The notes beneath the pieces are model-generated. The model had not been told where the DNA came from and made no database searches. It was given only the letters and a program-made list of their open reading frames with translations. From assembly GCA_019055375.1 (NCBI GenBank), contig JAHQIW010006036.1, positions 124,001 to 188,000 on the forward strand: DNA of 64,000 bases, given 5' to 3'. Source of the DNA: Parelaphostrongylus tenuis. Its lineage: Eukaryota; Nematoda; Chromadorea; Rhabditida; Metastrongylidae. The position numbers and the translations under genes were made by a program. Positions 28,110 through 38,544 of the stretch are shown piece after piece; positions within the stretch are counted from its first letter, which is position 1; each line of letters starts with the position of its first letter.

Positions 28110-28300
28110 ATGCGTGGATCCCAGCACTTCTACCACTCAAAACATTTTCTCTCATGAATTCTCCGATGCAGTCTTCAAACATTCCGGGAGTCTCTTTAAT
28201 TTTCACTCGAGGATTTCTTCTTTTCCATGAATGGTGTAGAGTGCTTGACAGCAAATCTCTTGTAATGCGAAATAACCGAGCTGGGGTGTTCTGTAGGCAT
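28110..28300 (-). repeat. Degenerate SINE family C copy
   Basis: CTTCTTTTCCATGAATGGTG, TAGAGTGCTTGACAG and CTCTTGTAATGCGAAATAAC on the plus strand line up with the family C block near 41370-41440. An overlapping ORF is a by-product. Confidence 0.4.
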
Positions 28301-28463
28301 TCATTGAATCCCATGACCGACTATCAATCAACCTTGGCATTCAATATATCATAACTTTCGTTTCGAGTGTTTTCTTGAGACCACAGCTTAAATTTTAATA
28401 TGCCTGGTAATCATTTTTGAGCCACGCATGTCAGTGGTCTGTCAAAGAGGGCTGACTTATAGA

Positions 28464-28506
28464 GCCCGATACACGTGTTTCAATCTTGCGATCTCGTCAG
28501 TCGCGC
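28464..28506 (-). ncRNA. Hammerhead ribozyme, family A, near intact
   Basis: Minus-strand mirror of the copy at 28904. It has CUGACGAG, GCAA-loop stem II with a G-U closing pair, GAAA, ACACGUGU and a GUA cleavage triplet. Stem I has one G-G mismatch (GCGCGA against UCGGGC). Confidence 0.75.
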
Positions 28507-28903
28507 AGTTACCCTTCGTCGTCTTTTGTTAATCCTGTGGGTGCTCCAGTCCCCACACTAAGAGTTAACGACAACGAACGTTTTATATTCTATGTCCAGT
28601 GAGATTATCACCGAACAAAGAGTGTTGTACACTTGATTGCTCGTGGCTAGTATATTCAATATATCATTTCGAGTGTTTTCTTAAGACCACAGCTCAAATT
28701 TCTCAAAAAGACCACAGCTCAAACACTCGAAACGAAAGTTATGATATATTGAATATACTAGCCACGAGCAATCGAGTTTACAACACTCTGTGTTCGGTGA
28801 TAATTCCACTGGACATAGAGTGTAAAACGTTCGTTGTCGCTAACTCTTAGTGTGGGGACTGGAGCACCCACACTGGATTGGCAAAAGACGAGAAAGGGTA
28901 ACT

Positions 28904-28946
28904 GCCCGACTGACGAGATCGCAAGATCGAAACACGTGTATCGGGC
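28904..28946 (+). ncRNA. Hammerhead ribozyme, family A, complete core
   Basis: Type I hammerhead of 43 nt. Stem I: 28904-28909 pairs fully with 28941-28946. Core CUGACGA at 28910-28916. Stem II: GAUC 28917-28920 with GAUC 28925-28928, closed by a GCAA (GNRA) loop. GAAA at 28929-28932. Stem III is the palindrome ACACGUGU (28932-28939). The cleavage triplet is GUA, so scission is expected after A28940. No core residue is missing. Stem III has no room for a loop, so activity probably needs a dimer, as known for Penelope and retrozyme hammerheads. Confidence 0.85.
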
Positions 28947-28999
28947 TCTATAAGTCAACCTCCGGCATTAATTGAATATCTTCTCGAATTTTTTATTCA

Positions 29000-29100
29000 G
29001 CAGGTACGAGGTTGTTAATTTGAAGATTTATTCGGTGCAGACGAACAATACAATGAACTTGAATGTGATGGCTGACGTTTCGGTGGACACACAGTCGAAT
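29000..29100 (-). mobile_element. Penelope-like terminal fragment
   Basis: Shares GTACGAGGTTGTTAAT-like and GGCTGACGTTTCGG blocks with the ends of the 16-kb and 34.8-kb copies. The hammerhead core is truncated. Confidence 0.5.
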
Positions 29101-29109
29101 GTTCTTTGT

Positions 29110-29290
29110 TCTTTCACTATTCTCGATGCTCGCAAATACTCTCCAAACCGCTCGTTTCCTCCTGCCTATGAATTGCTGTCCTAAAACCAGGGATTTTTCT
29201 GATCGTCAACATAAACTCAGACAATTGTTCATGTTGTTTGCTTCACTTCCGTTTGTGGGTTCCGATGTGGTGTCCTTCAGATGCTGTGTT
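29110..29290 (-). mobile_element. Degenerate RTE pieces next to a Penelope-like end
   Basis: 29118-29170 resembles the RT region near 9600-9650 (CCGCTCGTTTCCTCCTGC shared). 29200-29285 resembles the endonuclease region near 11362-11440. The order shows an internal deletion. Confidence 0.55.
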
Positions 29291-29589
29291 GGGAAAGGCC
29301 CATGTTTTTAAATCGCCCCAGAAGACCTCAGGAAAGGTATAGACATATAAGGAATTTCCCAGTATTATTACTATCATTTAATGTTTGTTTTGCTTCACGT
29401 GGCCCTCATCACATCTACTATGCGGATCTCAGCAAATCTTGCACTCAGTATGTTCTCGCCGCGTTTATCGTTCGCAAAAGTCTTCAAAAATTTACGGTGT
29501 TGTTTTGAGTGCTGACTGGAGACCTTGTCTTCATATGAATTCAGTAGAATGCTCACTGAGTTTATTCTTCCAGCAATTGGACATAACGT

Positions 29590-29690
29590 GAGCTATAGAT
29601 TTCCCACTCTGGAAGCAGCAGAGCACAGGAAGGGAGTCGAACCTACGTCTTGCACTAACCATTCCTCTTCATTAGTCATCAGTCAGATTG
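29590..29690 (-). repeat. Possible tRNA-like SINE head
   Basis: Minus strand ATGGTTAGTGCAAG and AGGTTCGACTCCC look like A and B boxes, but the spacing is short and no stems are clear. Confidence 0.3.
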
Positions 29691-29699
29691 TTGGAAAAT

Positions 29700-31370
29700 A
29701 CTGTTATTCGTAATTTCACTTCTTTGAAAAATTGCTCTAGTGAATTTTTTACGTAATAGTGTTTTAATACATAACACTGCAGAGCACAGTTTGTGAGGCT
29801 CTATTTTTAATCGAAATATGGTACTAACTGCGTCAATGATATGCGTTAGAAATCAGAATTCTGCATCCAGAAAACTACAATTTTGACAAGTCCGCAAAAA
29901 CTTGATTCGTTTAAGCTGAAGCCTGAAGAAGTTGGCCTAGAACGATTGGTTGGGCAAATTCGACTTTAAAGATGTAGAAGGTGGCAAACGTCCATGTAGG
30001 CAACATTCTCCACAACGGAACTAATGTTGTCTACCCTTTCTCAATTGCAAATCACTGATTTATATTGTTATACTCAATCCGTATCCTATTTTCGTAGTCT
30101 ATGTAGATGCATAAGTCTATTTTACCGATTTGCTTATGACTTTTGCGCATACTCAACGACCTTATTTATGCATAATGTCGATATGTCAGGTCTATAAAGA
30201 CCGCACTCCACACAGCACTCCTGCCAAAGACTTACGACTTTTTTGATTGAACAATTCATTAGAGGAACTACATATGAGCCGATCGTGAGCTCAGGTAGAG
30301 GCGGTTTCCTTTTACTTTAAGCGTAAATAATCGGAGTTTCAAAGCTCATTGCGTTCTTCCACATTCTAAACGTAGTTAGGCACTTTGACCATTGCATGTA
30401 GAACCTTTTGCCCTGTACCATTTTAATTTTCTGTTCCACTGCTGTTATATAAGGAAAATGTATCTAACAAAAAACGCCTAATGAACTATACTAAGGCATC
30501 ATTATAGTCTTTTTAGAGAAGTAAATTCGGATTACATTTGGCGACTTAAGTATCACAAAAAGCTGCTGAACACTAAGTAGAGAATGAATTTTGTAGAGAG
30601 AACGAAATTTTTTATAATGAAGGCTTCAAATGTCACATCTTGTTCACTGCAAACTGCTGATTTTTTCTCAAGACCGACCACCTGTTATGCTCGGCCTAGA
30701 TCGAATATTACAGTGATTTTCTTTGATAAGCAGATGTGACGTTATTGAAAACAGCATTTTTTGGATGCAGTAACACAGCACAATAGCTATACAATGGTCG
30801 ACGTTTTGACGTTCTCGTTTATTCAAAGCCTAGGTGAGTCAAGACATGCAAACTACTCAGTCAAACTGCACTCAGTAGATACTAATATCAACAACCTTAC
30901 ATCTGCTCAGGAGCAAGCAGTGAAAGTGTCAATTTTCGATAGAACGAGAATCTTCCAGTTACTGAGAAGTTGGTTAAAAATCTGTATAGATTCTTATGGT
31001 ACTAAATGTGATTGAAGTTATTGAAATTACAGAGATATTTTAATGGATTTGTTAGACTTCAAATTACACAGAGCTTCATTGTGATCATAAAGCTAGTATA
31101 GCGAACATGACCCTCTCGAAAAGGACCTTTACAATTTTTTTCTTCTGAGAAACACATCATCCCAAATAAGCTGAACCTGATGTTGAACCAAAAGAAATGT
31201 TAGGTTGCTAATATTTACTCAGACGATTGAGACACATGCCGAGGCAATCCACTAAACGATTATACACAGCTAATGCTGTTTTTCCTTAGATGAATTAAGA
31301 GAATTCACAAACTTTTGCGGGAGCAATCTGCTAGTGATAGCAAAGATGTCTGTTCAGTACTAATTTTAGC
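29700..31370. other. No supported gene
   Basis: No domain or splice-supported ORF; 30761-31015 is open (84 codons) but unrecognised. Confidence 0.4.
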
Positions 31371-31374
31371 ACTT

Positions 31375-31640
31375 CACCTGTGCGGATCCCAGCAATTCTA
31401 ACAATTGACTCGTTTTTTGTCTTCTTCTTAAACGGTGTAGAATACTGGTTGAGCGAGCTTGCAATGTCGAGGATAGCCTTGCTGTGGCGTTCCATAGGAT
31501 GTCATTGTTGACTGCACAAGAGAGGTGGGAGGTGGAGTTCGGCTCCACGCGTGCCGCTACGAGCATCACAACCACTCTGCCAAGGCGCTCCGTTTGTGCA
31601 GTAGAGCAAAGACTTTTGAGAAAATGTCTTTGATGAGGAC
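31375..31640 (-). repeat. tRNA-derived SINE family C
   Basis: Minus strand GAGTGGTTGTGATGCTCGTA (tRNA-Leu/Ser-like A box region), then GTCAACAATGACATCCTATG, GCAAGGCTATCCTCGACATT and CAGTATTCTACACCGTTTAA. It aligns along its length with 41300-41556 and in reverse with 57810-57930. Confidence 0.6.
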
Positions 31641-31649
31641 GGAACATCG

Positions 31650-32600
31650 TATTCTGGTTTGTTCTTGGGCGATTACTACAATAACTCTAGGGTTTCGAAA
31701 ATGAGGACTTATGCTATGGATGCTCACCTTTTGAAGACATTGTCAATTTTCAAAGCAAGCGTGGAGCAAGAACTGGGACTGGAAGAGATGGTATGGCAGT
31801 GATGACGTCGATTAGAATTAACCGAATTGGAAAACAGTCACAGTCTAAGCGAAATAGATCATAAGAACAGTGGGATGCGATTTGAATGTAGACTGACGTC
31901 AAATCGTTGATCGATGTCCAACTCATAGATTGCTCAATATGATTTTTCGTCTTCAGCTTTTTAACTTGCTATTTTTCTAACTTTTTTCAATTTGAGTCAT
32001 AGGCAAAAATAGTTCAGTGGCAAGGATAAGCGTTCAATAACACCAGGACCCTAGCTAGAGCATGAACGAGCAGACTAATCTTTCAATCTCCAGAGGCAAA
32101 GAATTGTGCTAAACTTGTATGAGATCGGCTAGCTCCATAATAAGAATTGCCTGCGATAATGACCTGTGGTGTTATGGTACGATAATCCCAGGATCCTGAG
32201 TGGTCGCCTCAATAACCATGCTGGGTATTCAGAGCCAAAGACCTCTAAGCTGTGAGCGAACTTACGCGCAAAATTACACATCTTCGCGAAATATCGATAT
32301 GTGAAAAGATACCGAGTGTTATCCACCAAATTTACACGAGAACAAGAACTGTATGAAAAAAAGTTAACCGAAATAATGATTCACTTGCCCTTTGTGAACT
32401 TTCAGCAATATCATTCACAGAGGTGGTGAATTTGATGTTTCCTTGGAGAATTTGACTAAGAGTGGAACAAAGAAATTATCTAGTTGGGGAAGAGACCTAG
32501 CTAGAAAACGCAGAACTCCTCTAGATCTGCAATTGAGATATGCTAATGGTAAGCACCTGTTTTGCCCACATCTTTGAAGGGCTTTACGAGCATCCTTGAT
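31650..32600. other. No supported gene
   Basis: The minus ORF at 32415-32612 abuts the unrecognised exon at 32609 in another frame and might be its decayed continuation. Confidence 0.3.
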
Positions 32601-32608
32601 GACATAAA

Positions 32609-32806
32609 TCAATCATTCGAATCAGCTGAGTAATAGTGCGAGAGCCTTTGATTGTAGTAGGTTTTGTCCAAATGCACCATGAGTCCCTGGATGAATCTTG
32701 TGTTTCCATCCGTGCCATTCCAGATTGATATCAATCTGGTGTCATAGTTATCAATGGGCAGCAAGCCTTTTTCAGGATAAGGTGTTGAACCAACGACCAA
32801 CCTACA
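32609..32806 (-). CDS. Unrecognised coding-like exon or fragment
   Basis: A TGCGTATGCAG acceptor precedes CRLVVGSTPYPEKGLLPIDN then YDTRLISIWNGTDGNTRFIQ and GLMVHLDKTYYNQRLSHYY, ending at a stop. The composition is protein-like, with a possible N-glycosylation site (NGT). No family recognised. No good donor follows, so it may be a terminal exon or a pseudogene piece. Confidence 0.35.
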   Translation of the reverse strand, partial: CRLVVGSTPYPEKGLLPIDNYDTRLISIWNGTDGNTRFIQGLMVHLDKTYYNQRLSHYYSADSND

Positions 32807-32959
32807 CTGCATACGCACAAATCAGTCAATATGAGAAGAAAACTATGTTCAACTTTTTTAGTACTGCGTAAAAACAAAACGGAAGGACCAGGTACGAGAT
32901 CGTCCGCTACTGCTACTATCAGGTAGAAAATTCTAGAGCACTCGTAAAATACTGAAAAG

Positions 32960-33290
32960 TTAGCGACAACGCGAATAAGATTGAGCGTGGAGATAAGCTA
33001 GCAGCGCTGTACGAGAAATATCAAATTCAACTGCCAACTCGCGAGCAATTGACGACGATTCATCTACCAAAGCAGCAATTAATTCTTTGCTGTTTAACTT
33101 TGCTAAACGTGCTGAACGAGGCTTTTCTTCGAGACCGAAATCTCAGGCATTAGAGCGTTCCAGCCAGCGTCCAGCAGTAAATTTGCTTGTTGTGCCTTCC
33201 TCTTCAACTTCGTTGATTCCAGCGACTCACCTTGATGAAGAAGCAATCAAAAACGAATCTCGATTGTATCGTTGGACATGCCGGAGGCTT
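32960..33290 (-). pseudogene. Mariner-family transposase N-terminal (HTH) remnant
   Basis: Minus strand reads KFTAGRWLERSNA, stop, DFGLEEKPRSARLAKLNSKE, then LIAALVDESSSIARELAVEF and DISRTALLAYLHA. This matches the mariner layout WFxRFRSGDFxLxDxPRSGRPxK followed by the second helix-turn-helix (TTRELAxxLxVSxxTVxxHLHxLG). Two in-frame stops are present and no DD(34)D catalytic region follows, so it is a dead fragment. Confidence 0.7.
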
Positions 33291-33783
33291 GGAACAAAGT
33301 GAAAATAAAGACAAATGATATCTAAGGCTTTAGTGGAAATATCCCACGCAAGAAATTGTAGTATTTCTACGATGTGCATAAGAGTTATCTTATGATTATT
33401 GAAGTGCTCTAGCACTTTCTTCCAATTGTAGCACTTGAGCGCGATTTATAAGAAGAACAAGTGGGCACGTCAAAAGAAACCATGGAACAGTGACTAGACA
33501 AGGGACACCAGAAACTCTTGCAGAATAAAAGCGGAGTAATCGTCTCTGAGTGAGAGGAAAGCAGAGAAGTCGCAATTGTTACCGCATCACACGGCTCATC
33601 CGTCGAACCGAGTATGAGAAAATTTCAAACTGTGCTGAACCACAACAAGAGAAACGGGTGCGTTATATTTATCGACCAGACGGTTGCCGACTGCTCAAAA
33701 ATTAGGATAACATGCAAGTGGTAAGCTCATATTTGATAATATATTTTGAGCGTCTCATGAAGTCTGTTATGAGCACTTGTACA

Positions 33784-33826
33784 GTGCAAGACACGTGTTT
33801 CGGCCTTCCAGTCTCGTCACTTGCAC
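33784..33826 (-). ncRNA. Hammerhead ribozyme, family A, core mutation
   Basis: Stem I GUGCAA/UUGCAC is perfect but differs from the GCCCGA version, so the helix changed by compensatory substitutions. GAAA, ACACGUGU and GUC are present. C3 of the core is G (GUGACGAG), which should abolish cleavage. Confidence 0.65.
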
Positions 33827-34214
33827 GGTGCCTTTTCGGTCAGTCAGTTCCTTGGGATTCTAGCCCCACGTAAAGTAACTGACGACGAGTTTCCTACACT
33901 CGACTTACGATGAGCTAATCACCGTCGCGTTTTTTCAGAATGATTGATTATCAATTACATACCCGTGGGTCTTACGCCAAAGGCTCAAAATACGTTATCA
34001 GATTTTATTGTTCTTGAGAGAGGTCTCAACATAGTCGACTGCAATGTTTGTTACATATACCCACGTAACAGCCATGCGTCACGTAATCAACAATCAATCA
34101 TTCGGAAAAAGCGCCACGCTGATTGCTTTGTAGTACGTCGAGCGTAGAAAGCTCGTCATCGATTCCTCTAAATAAGGGAAAATCCGCGAGGAACTGACTG
34201 AACGAAAAGATACC

Positions 34215-34258
34215 GTGCAATTGACTAAGCTGAAAAGGCCGAAACAAGTGTCTTGCAC
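34215..34258 (+). ncRNA. Hammerhead ribozyme, family A, degraded
   Basis: Opposite arm of the foldback holding the copy at 33784. Stem I GUGCAA/UUGCAC and GAAAC...GUGUC are kept. CUGACGAG is altered to a UUGACUAAG-like string. Confidence 0.55.
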
Positions 34259-34864
34259 TGTATAAGTGACCATAACAGACCTCTTGAAAGGCTCAAAATA
34301 CATTGTTAGGCTACACTCTCAAATAGTCTTCATTTGCCTGACAGTAACAAAATAACTATGTTGTTGCCAGCAGTGATTCATGGCACTTGTTTACAATTAC
34401 CCGGACTTCACTATGGCGATTTTATCTCTTCTATGCTACAGGTTATGGATAGGATCAATCATCGTTACACAGCGCTACTCGTCTCACTGAACCTTTTTCA
34501 GCTGCTATGAGATGAATTAGAGTATTTTAGCTTTCTGTGGAAAGAAACTCTCGTGCAGTTCAATTTAGGATAAGACAACAAGACATCCAAATCAAGGTTT
34601 GCAAATCTAATCACAAAATGTTCAGCTTGATGAAATGCAGCTGCTGACTTCGATAACTACTAATTTCTGATTAGGCTCATTTTTGGCACACAATCATAAT
34701 TGTGGATGTCCTAGAGTAAAAGGTCGTTTTACTTATCCTTCAACAGTTCTCAATCTCAAAAGTTCGACTTCTTATAAATCTCGGCATAATTAATTGATAT
34801 ACGAAAGTCGAGAAACTTTATCTTGATTAGCTGACGCGAGGTCGGTAACTGGTCGTACTAATTC

Positions 34865-34899
34865 GGTTGACGTTTCGGCGACCCGCCTTCTTCAAAGCC
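34865..34899 (-). ncRNA. Penelope-linked hammerhead motif (family C), degraded
   Basis: UUGAAGA core (C3 changed), GGCG/CGCC stem II, GAAA, ACGU, GUC. One stem I pair is lost (GGCU against AACC). Confidence 0.55.
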
Positions 34900-35214
34900 T
34901 GGGCGTATGTAGTGGAGTCTATTTGAATGATTCGGATGGTCTCATTTATATGCTGCCTAGGTCAGGCTAGAAGATCAAACAAAGAAAGGGTGCGAGATCT
35001 CGTGTGATGGTGATGCATTCGTCCTTCCGGTTCATTTCGGGGTTTTTGGCGTTTATCCAAGATGTTTCAAGAGTTTTGCGTGGATGTTTTTGATACCTGC
35101 GCTAGTATTGTGACGGTCACATCAAAATCTTTGTTGTTGTGGTTTTGTGCCCTATGTAAATTTAAAGGTTTGGTCTTATCTATGTTAGATTTACTATCTA
35201 GATCTTTTATGCGG

Positions 35215-35345
35215 ATGAAAAGTGGCCTACTCGTTTCGCCTATATATTCTTCCCCACATGTCTTACAAGTTAGCTAGTAAATTGTCCCCGATCTCATACA
35301 ATCCCTCTCCTTTCCGTTAGGGCAGATCATACAGTTTTGGTGTTG
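35215..35345 (-). pseudogene. Penelope-like GIY-YIG endonuclease fragment
   Basis: Minus strand reads CMICPNGKERDCMRSGTIY, a stop, then LTCKTCGEEYIGETSRPLF. The CxxC zinc pair and EYIGETxRPL are the hallmark of Penelope GIY-YIG domains. An in-frame stop interrupts it. Confidence 0.75.
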
Positions 35346-35377
35346 CACAATCGATCGTAAAGTCTATTGCGAATCAG

Positions 35378-35668
35378 CTAATGGCGTAGGGTAAGAGGTG
35401 GGATCTCAATAACTACCACGGAATTTTCAAGACCGAATCTTTTTAGGCACCTTTTGACCGCGGTGCTGATTTCGTTTGATATAAATGGCAGTTTGAAGGG
35501 AATTTTATGCAGGTGTGGAATATTGCTCTTGAGGGACTTAATTCCACTTTTTGAATATTCCTGAGTGGCAAATGTTTTGTAGCCGTTAGAAATGGCAATT
35601 TTTCGTGCCAAGTTTAACGATTCGTTCCTTTCCTCTTCTCTTTGCACACATTTTAGCCATTGAAACAT
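35378..35668 (-). pseudogene. Penelope-like connector between RT and GIY-YIG
   Basis: 96 aa, ...HLHKIPFKLPFISNEISTAVKRCLKRF..., matching the layout of the region between RT and endonuclease in Penelope-like elements (Pro-rich LPFI step then a basic helix). Identification rests on position between the RT and GIY-YIG pieces; the sequence alone is weak. Confidence 0.6.
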
Positions 35669-35807
35669 CTTTTAATTAGCGATTTTTTCATGTGTGAAGG
35701 ATGAGAAGATAGGTGATTGACCAAAATGTTTTTGTTTCTTGGTTTCGATACCATTTTGTACTATAGCCACTATTCAGAAGCTTTACTTGGATGTTTAAGA
35801 ATGGATG

Positions 35808-36020
35808 TCAGCTCCCGTTTGGACTCTCTCGTGTAAATTTTTTATGCTCTAACTGTCCGCTCAAGACTTCAAAACACTTGTCCGTTTCCTCTCGCGTGGA
35901 ACAGACAATGAAACAATCCTCTATATACCGGCAGTAGAGCAACGGGCGGTGAACGAGCATTGGAGCTTCCACCTTATACATAAAAGCGATGGCAAGACTA
36001 AGGGCCAAACGTTGACCCAT
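35808..36020 (-). pseudogene. Penelope-like RT palm fragment
   Basis: MGQRLALSLAIAF is the Penelope motif B region, normally MGxxLAPxLAxxF. It is followed by RPLLYCRYIEDCFIVCSTRE, the catalytic motif C with YIED where YxDD is usual. It continues as LSGQLEHKKFTRE. The Asp-to-Glu change at the first catalytic Asp and the truncated N-terminus make it inactive. Confidence 0.75.
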
Positions 36021-36039
36021 GGCTAACCCCCTGAATTAT

Positions 36040-37600
36040 GCGAAGTATTTACGCGACCACCGAAAGATTGAACAACTAGGACATCGTTTTAGGAGGGTCA
36101 TTAGTTGCTGAATTGAGAAGCCATACATATTTACTTTTGTTGATTTTCTGTTGGAAGTTCGAAAATGGCTAGCCTTGCAGAGTCATTTGATTTCTTGAGT
36201 TTCAAAACTTAAATTTTCAATCTTTATTTTCCAACTAATGTCCACTTTACGAGCATCTCATAGTAGAATTTTGCGACATGCGCTTGCTGCTCAATCATTG
36301 ATGTACAACATTCTCTTACAAGAAAGTCTCCAATAATATGGTACGAAGTATAGGGAGGATGATCTTTTACCTCTAAAAAAATGCAATTATGGTTGCGTGC
36401 CAAGAAACTAACCGGATCGAAAACTAGTAGTCATTGAAACCAGCAGGTGCATTTCATGAAACTGGGCATCTTGTATACAAATTCGCAAAGCTTAACTTGA
36501 ATGTATATTTGTCTTGTTACAAACTGAAAGGCACAAGATTTTTTTTTCACAAAAAAAATTGAGATACTTCGATTTATCTCATCATAGCTAAGGAATGTTC
36601 AGTGAGTCGAATTACGATGTGGGAAGGAGGTTAATCCCATCCATAACCTATAGCATGGAAGAGAGCAAATCTCTATAATAAAGTCCGGGTAATCGTAAAA
36701 GAGTGTTGGCAGCAATCGTTACCACTTGGCAAATTACGACTATCTGACAATGTTATAGCCTGGGATTCAAGGACTTCGGCCAAAAAGTCTTGTTATCTTT
36801 GAAATAACTGATCACAGAATTTTCCTAGAAGCTCGCACGAATATTTAGAATTTACGTCAGACAAGTCATATTTAGAATTTACGAAAGACAAGTCAGAGTC
36901 ACATATAAGTAATAATTGAAGAATTATAAGCATAATCTCTCCTCTATCTATGAAAATCTGCGGACTTGAGCGTGGGCTCTGTCACCACCTGACGACTTTG
37001 TATTCCAAATGATTGCCATTGAACGCTCTAGTTTAACTAGTTAATCTTAAAATGCCGCCACTTTTTCATCGAAAGCGTGTTCATGTTCTAACCGCCGACG
37101 GTGGTCTACTTTTGTGGATTGGAGAGGCTTTTCCCATATAAATCTACTATCAGAACGCCAACGGATGGAGTGCTTGTTCGGCTTTGTCTGAGCTCAAGCA
37201 GGACCTATGCGCATGCTGCACGGCATCTTTAACCACTACACTACAAGAGTCTCAAAGCTCAAGAGCGATTAAGAAAATCAGAGAAAGTAAACGCTTATGA
37301 GAAAACTCCAAACGAGTCCCTTTGTTATCGTGCCGCATCAGTGCAGTTTTCATTGAGATAGGCAAGTATCGCAGAGTGAATTGTCCAAGTAAATTACCGT
37401 TTAGTATCTCAAGTGGCCATGATGCTAATAACTGCCGAAGAAATGTAGAAGTTATATCCGATCTTAGATGCGGCAACAAGAAAAATCGAGTTTATCTTTG
37501 AATTCAGTATTGTTCCCACGTTAACGCTGATAAAATTTCCACTGAAAACATAGTACTTTTTTGAACTCTGAAATACGTAAGCAGAAGATTCTATCAAAGT
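36040..37600. other. No supported gene
   Basis: AT-rich. A near-direct repeat (ATATTTAGAATTTACG twice) at 36841-36900. Nothing else. Confidence 0.4.
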
Positions 37601-37682
37601 TTATCAGAATGATTTAATGTCTCTTGTACGATATTCAGTGGTGTAAATGCAAAATAAAGTGTGACAATAATTATCTACTGAC

Positions 37683-38544
37683 ATGCCCAGGAGAAGAAGC
37701 CCGTTTAGAAGTGGGAGTAGAAGAATTCGAAGAAGCCAAAGTTGCAGCACATACTCCGATCAGTGAGTCTACGTTCGCGTCGATCACGCAGCCGGCGATC
37801 ACGCCAAGCTCCGTTCGCGGTCATGTGAGTTCTACTATAAGTTGAAGATACTCTCCGGCTTAAGAAGATAGTCAGCGTGTAGACTGAGAAATTAGCAAAC
37901 AATCATTCTTTGAGATCAGTTTCCAGCTTTGAGAAAGACATGGATTTTCACAGCTCTCTCGGTTTCTATTCAGTCGTATTAAAGCATGCTGAGTGTCACT
38001 GTAGAGCATAGAATGAGTGTCACTGTAGAGCATTAGAATATGAACCCCTAATTTTGCTTGTTTGCTGCGTTAACCGAAATCTCATCGTTGCAGCCGAGTT
38101 TCCTGCCTTGCCGTGTCTCAACAAAGCTGAGCTTTAAGATTTACTTACACATGTAATAGAAGCTTTTCTTTTCAGCACGCCGCAAAAGAAGGCGCCTAGC
38201 GTGTACCGACGATGCCGAACAAGTAGCTGGCGATCACTTCGTAGATACTCCCGCAAGAGCTCAAGGAGAACAAGAAGATTTAGTTCGCGCCGCAATCGTA
38301 GGGTCCGCTTTAGGCACGTGTCAAACCTGCAACTCTCCTTACAAAGCGCCATGTGGATACCTCATAGTCTTAGAAACAATGCCATTTCACTGAGTAGTGT
38401 CGCTGCAATTCTCCGTTCATTCGAGAAACCACAGCGCGCTTGTGTTTTCTTGCCGATATATATTGACAGATGCTACCGCTTTCAAAATTTCAGAATCGGT
38501 CGCAGCGTTCGCACGAGACGTACGCTTTCAACACGACGTCATAA
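37683..38544 (+). CDS. Small Arg/Ser-rich basic protein, three exons (37683-37762, 38176-38317, 38494-38544)
   Basis: Predicted 90-aa protein starting MPRRRSPFRSGSRRIRRSQS, with a middle exon dominated by YRR, SRRTRR, SSRRNRRVRFR runs and a short C-terminal NRSQRSHETYAFNTTS. Exon 1 ends at a GTGAGT donor (phase 2). Exon 2 follows a strong TTTTCTTTTCAG acceptor and continues the same basic frame. Its donor GTGTCA is phase 0, and exon 3 follows an AATTTCAG acceptor. The composition suggests a sperm chromatin (protamine-like) protein or an RS-domain protein; I do not recognise a specific orthologue. Just past the exon 1 donor, an SRRSRSRRSR-coding stretch runs in another frame to a second GTGAGT donor (37825). 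That donor is also phase-compatible with exon 2, so a one-base error in exon 1 could hide a longer exon. Confidence 0.55.

Larger units (their letters stand above)
28345..28965. mobile_element. Head-to-head pair of family A hammerhead elements (foldback)
   Basis: 28448-28672 and 28741-28963 are inverted copies, over 85% alike, separated by about 70 bp that itself contains the direct repeat AGACCACAGCTCAAA. Each arm holds a hammerhead in opposite orientation. A transcript through either strand would form a hairpin of about 220 bp. Confidence 0.8.
33737..34305. mobile_element. Foldback built from family A hammerhead elements
   Basis: Arms at about 33740-33870 and 34168-34303 are inverted and share the GTGCAA-version hammerhead. 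The spacer of about 300 bp has no coding capacity. Confidence 0.65.
34840..36030 (-). mobile_element. Penelope-like retroelement, 5'-truncated copy
   Basis: Minus-strand order: RT palm piece (35808-36020), RT-EN connector (35378-35668), GIY-YIG endonuclease (35215-35345), C-terminal tail, then a hammerhead-bearing terminal segment (34865-34899). Several frameshifts and stops. A related copy lies near 16 kb. Confidence 0.8.

Noticed and set aside
33870..33895. CTGACGACGAG near a family A foldback
   Set aside because: The core spacing is wrong and there is no second core strand.
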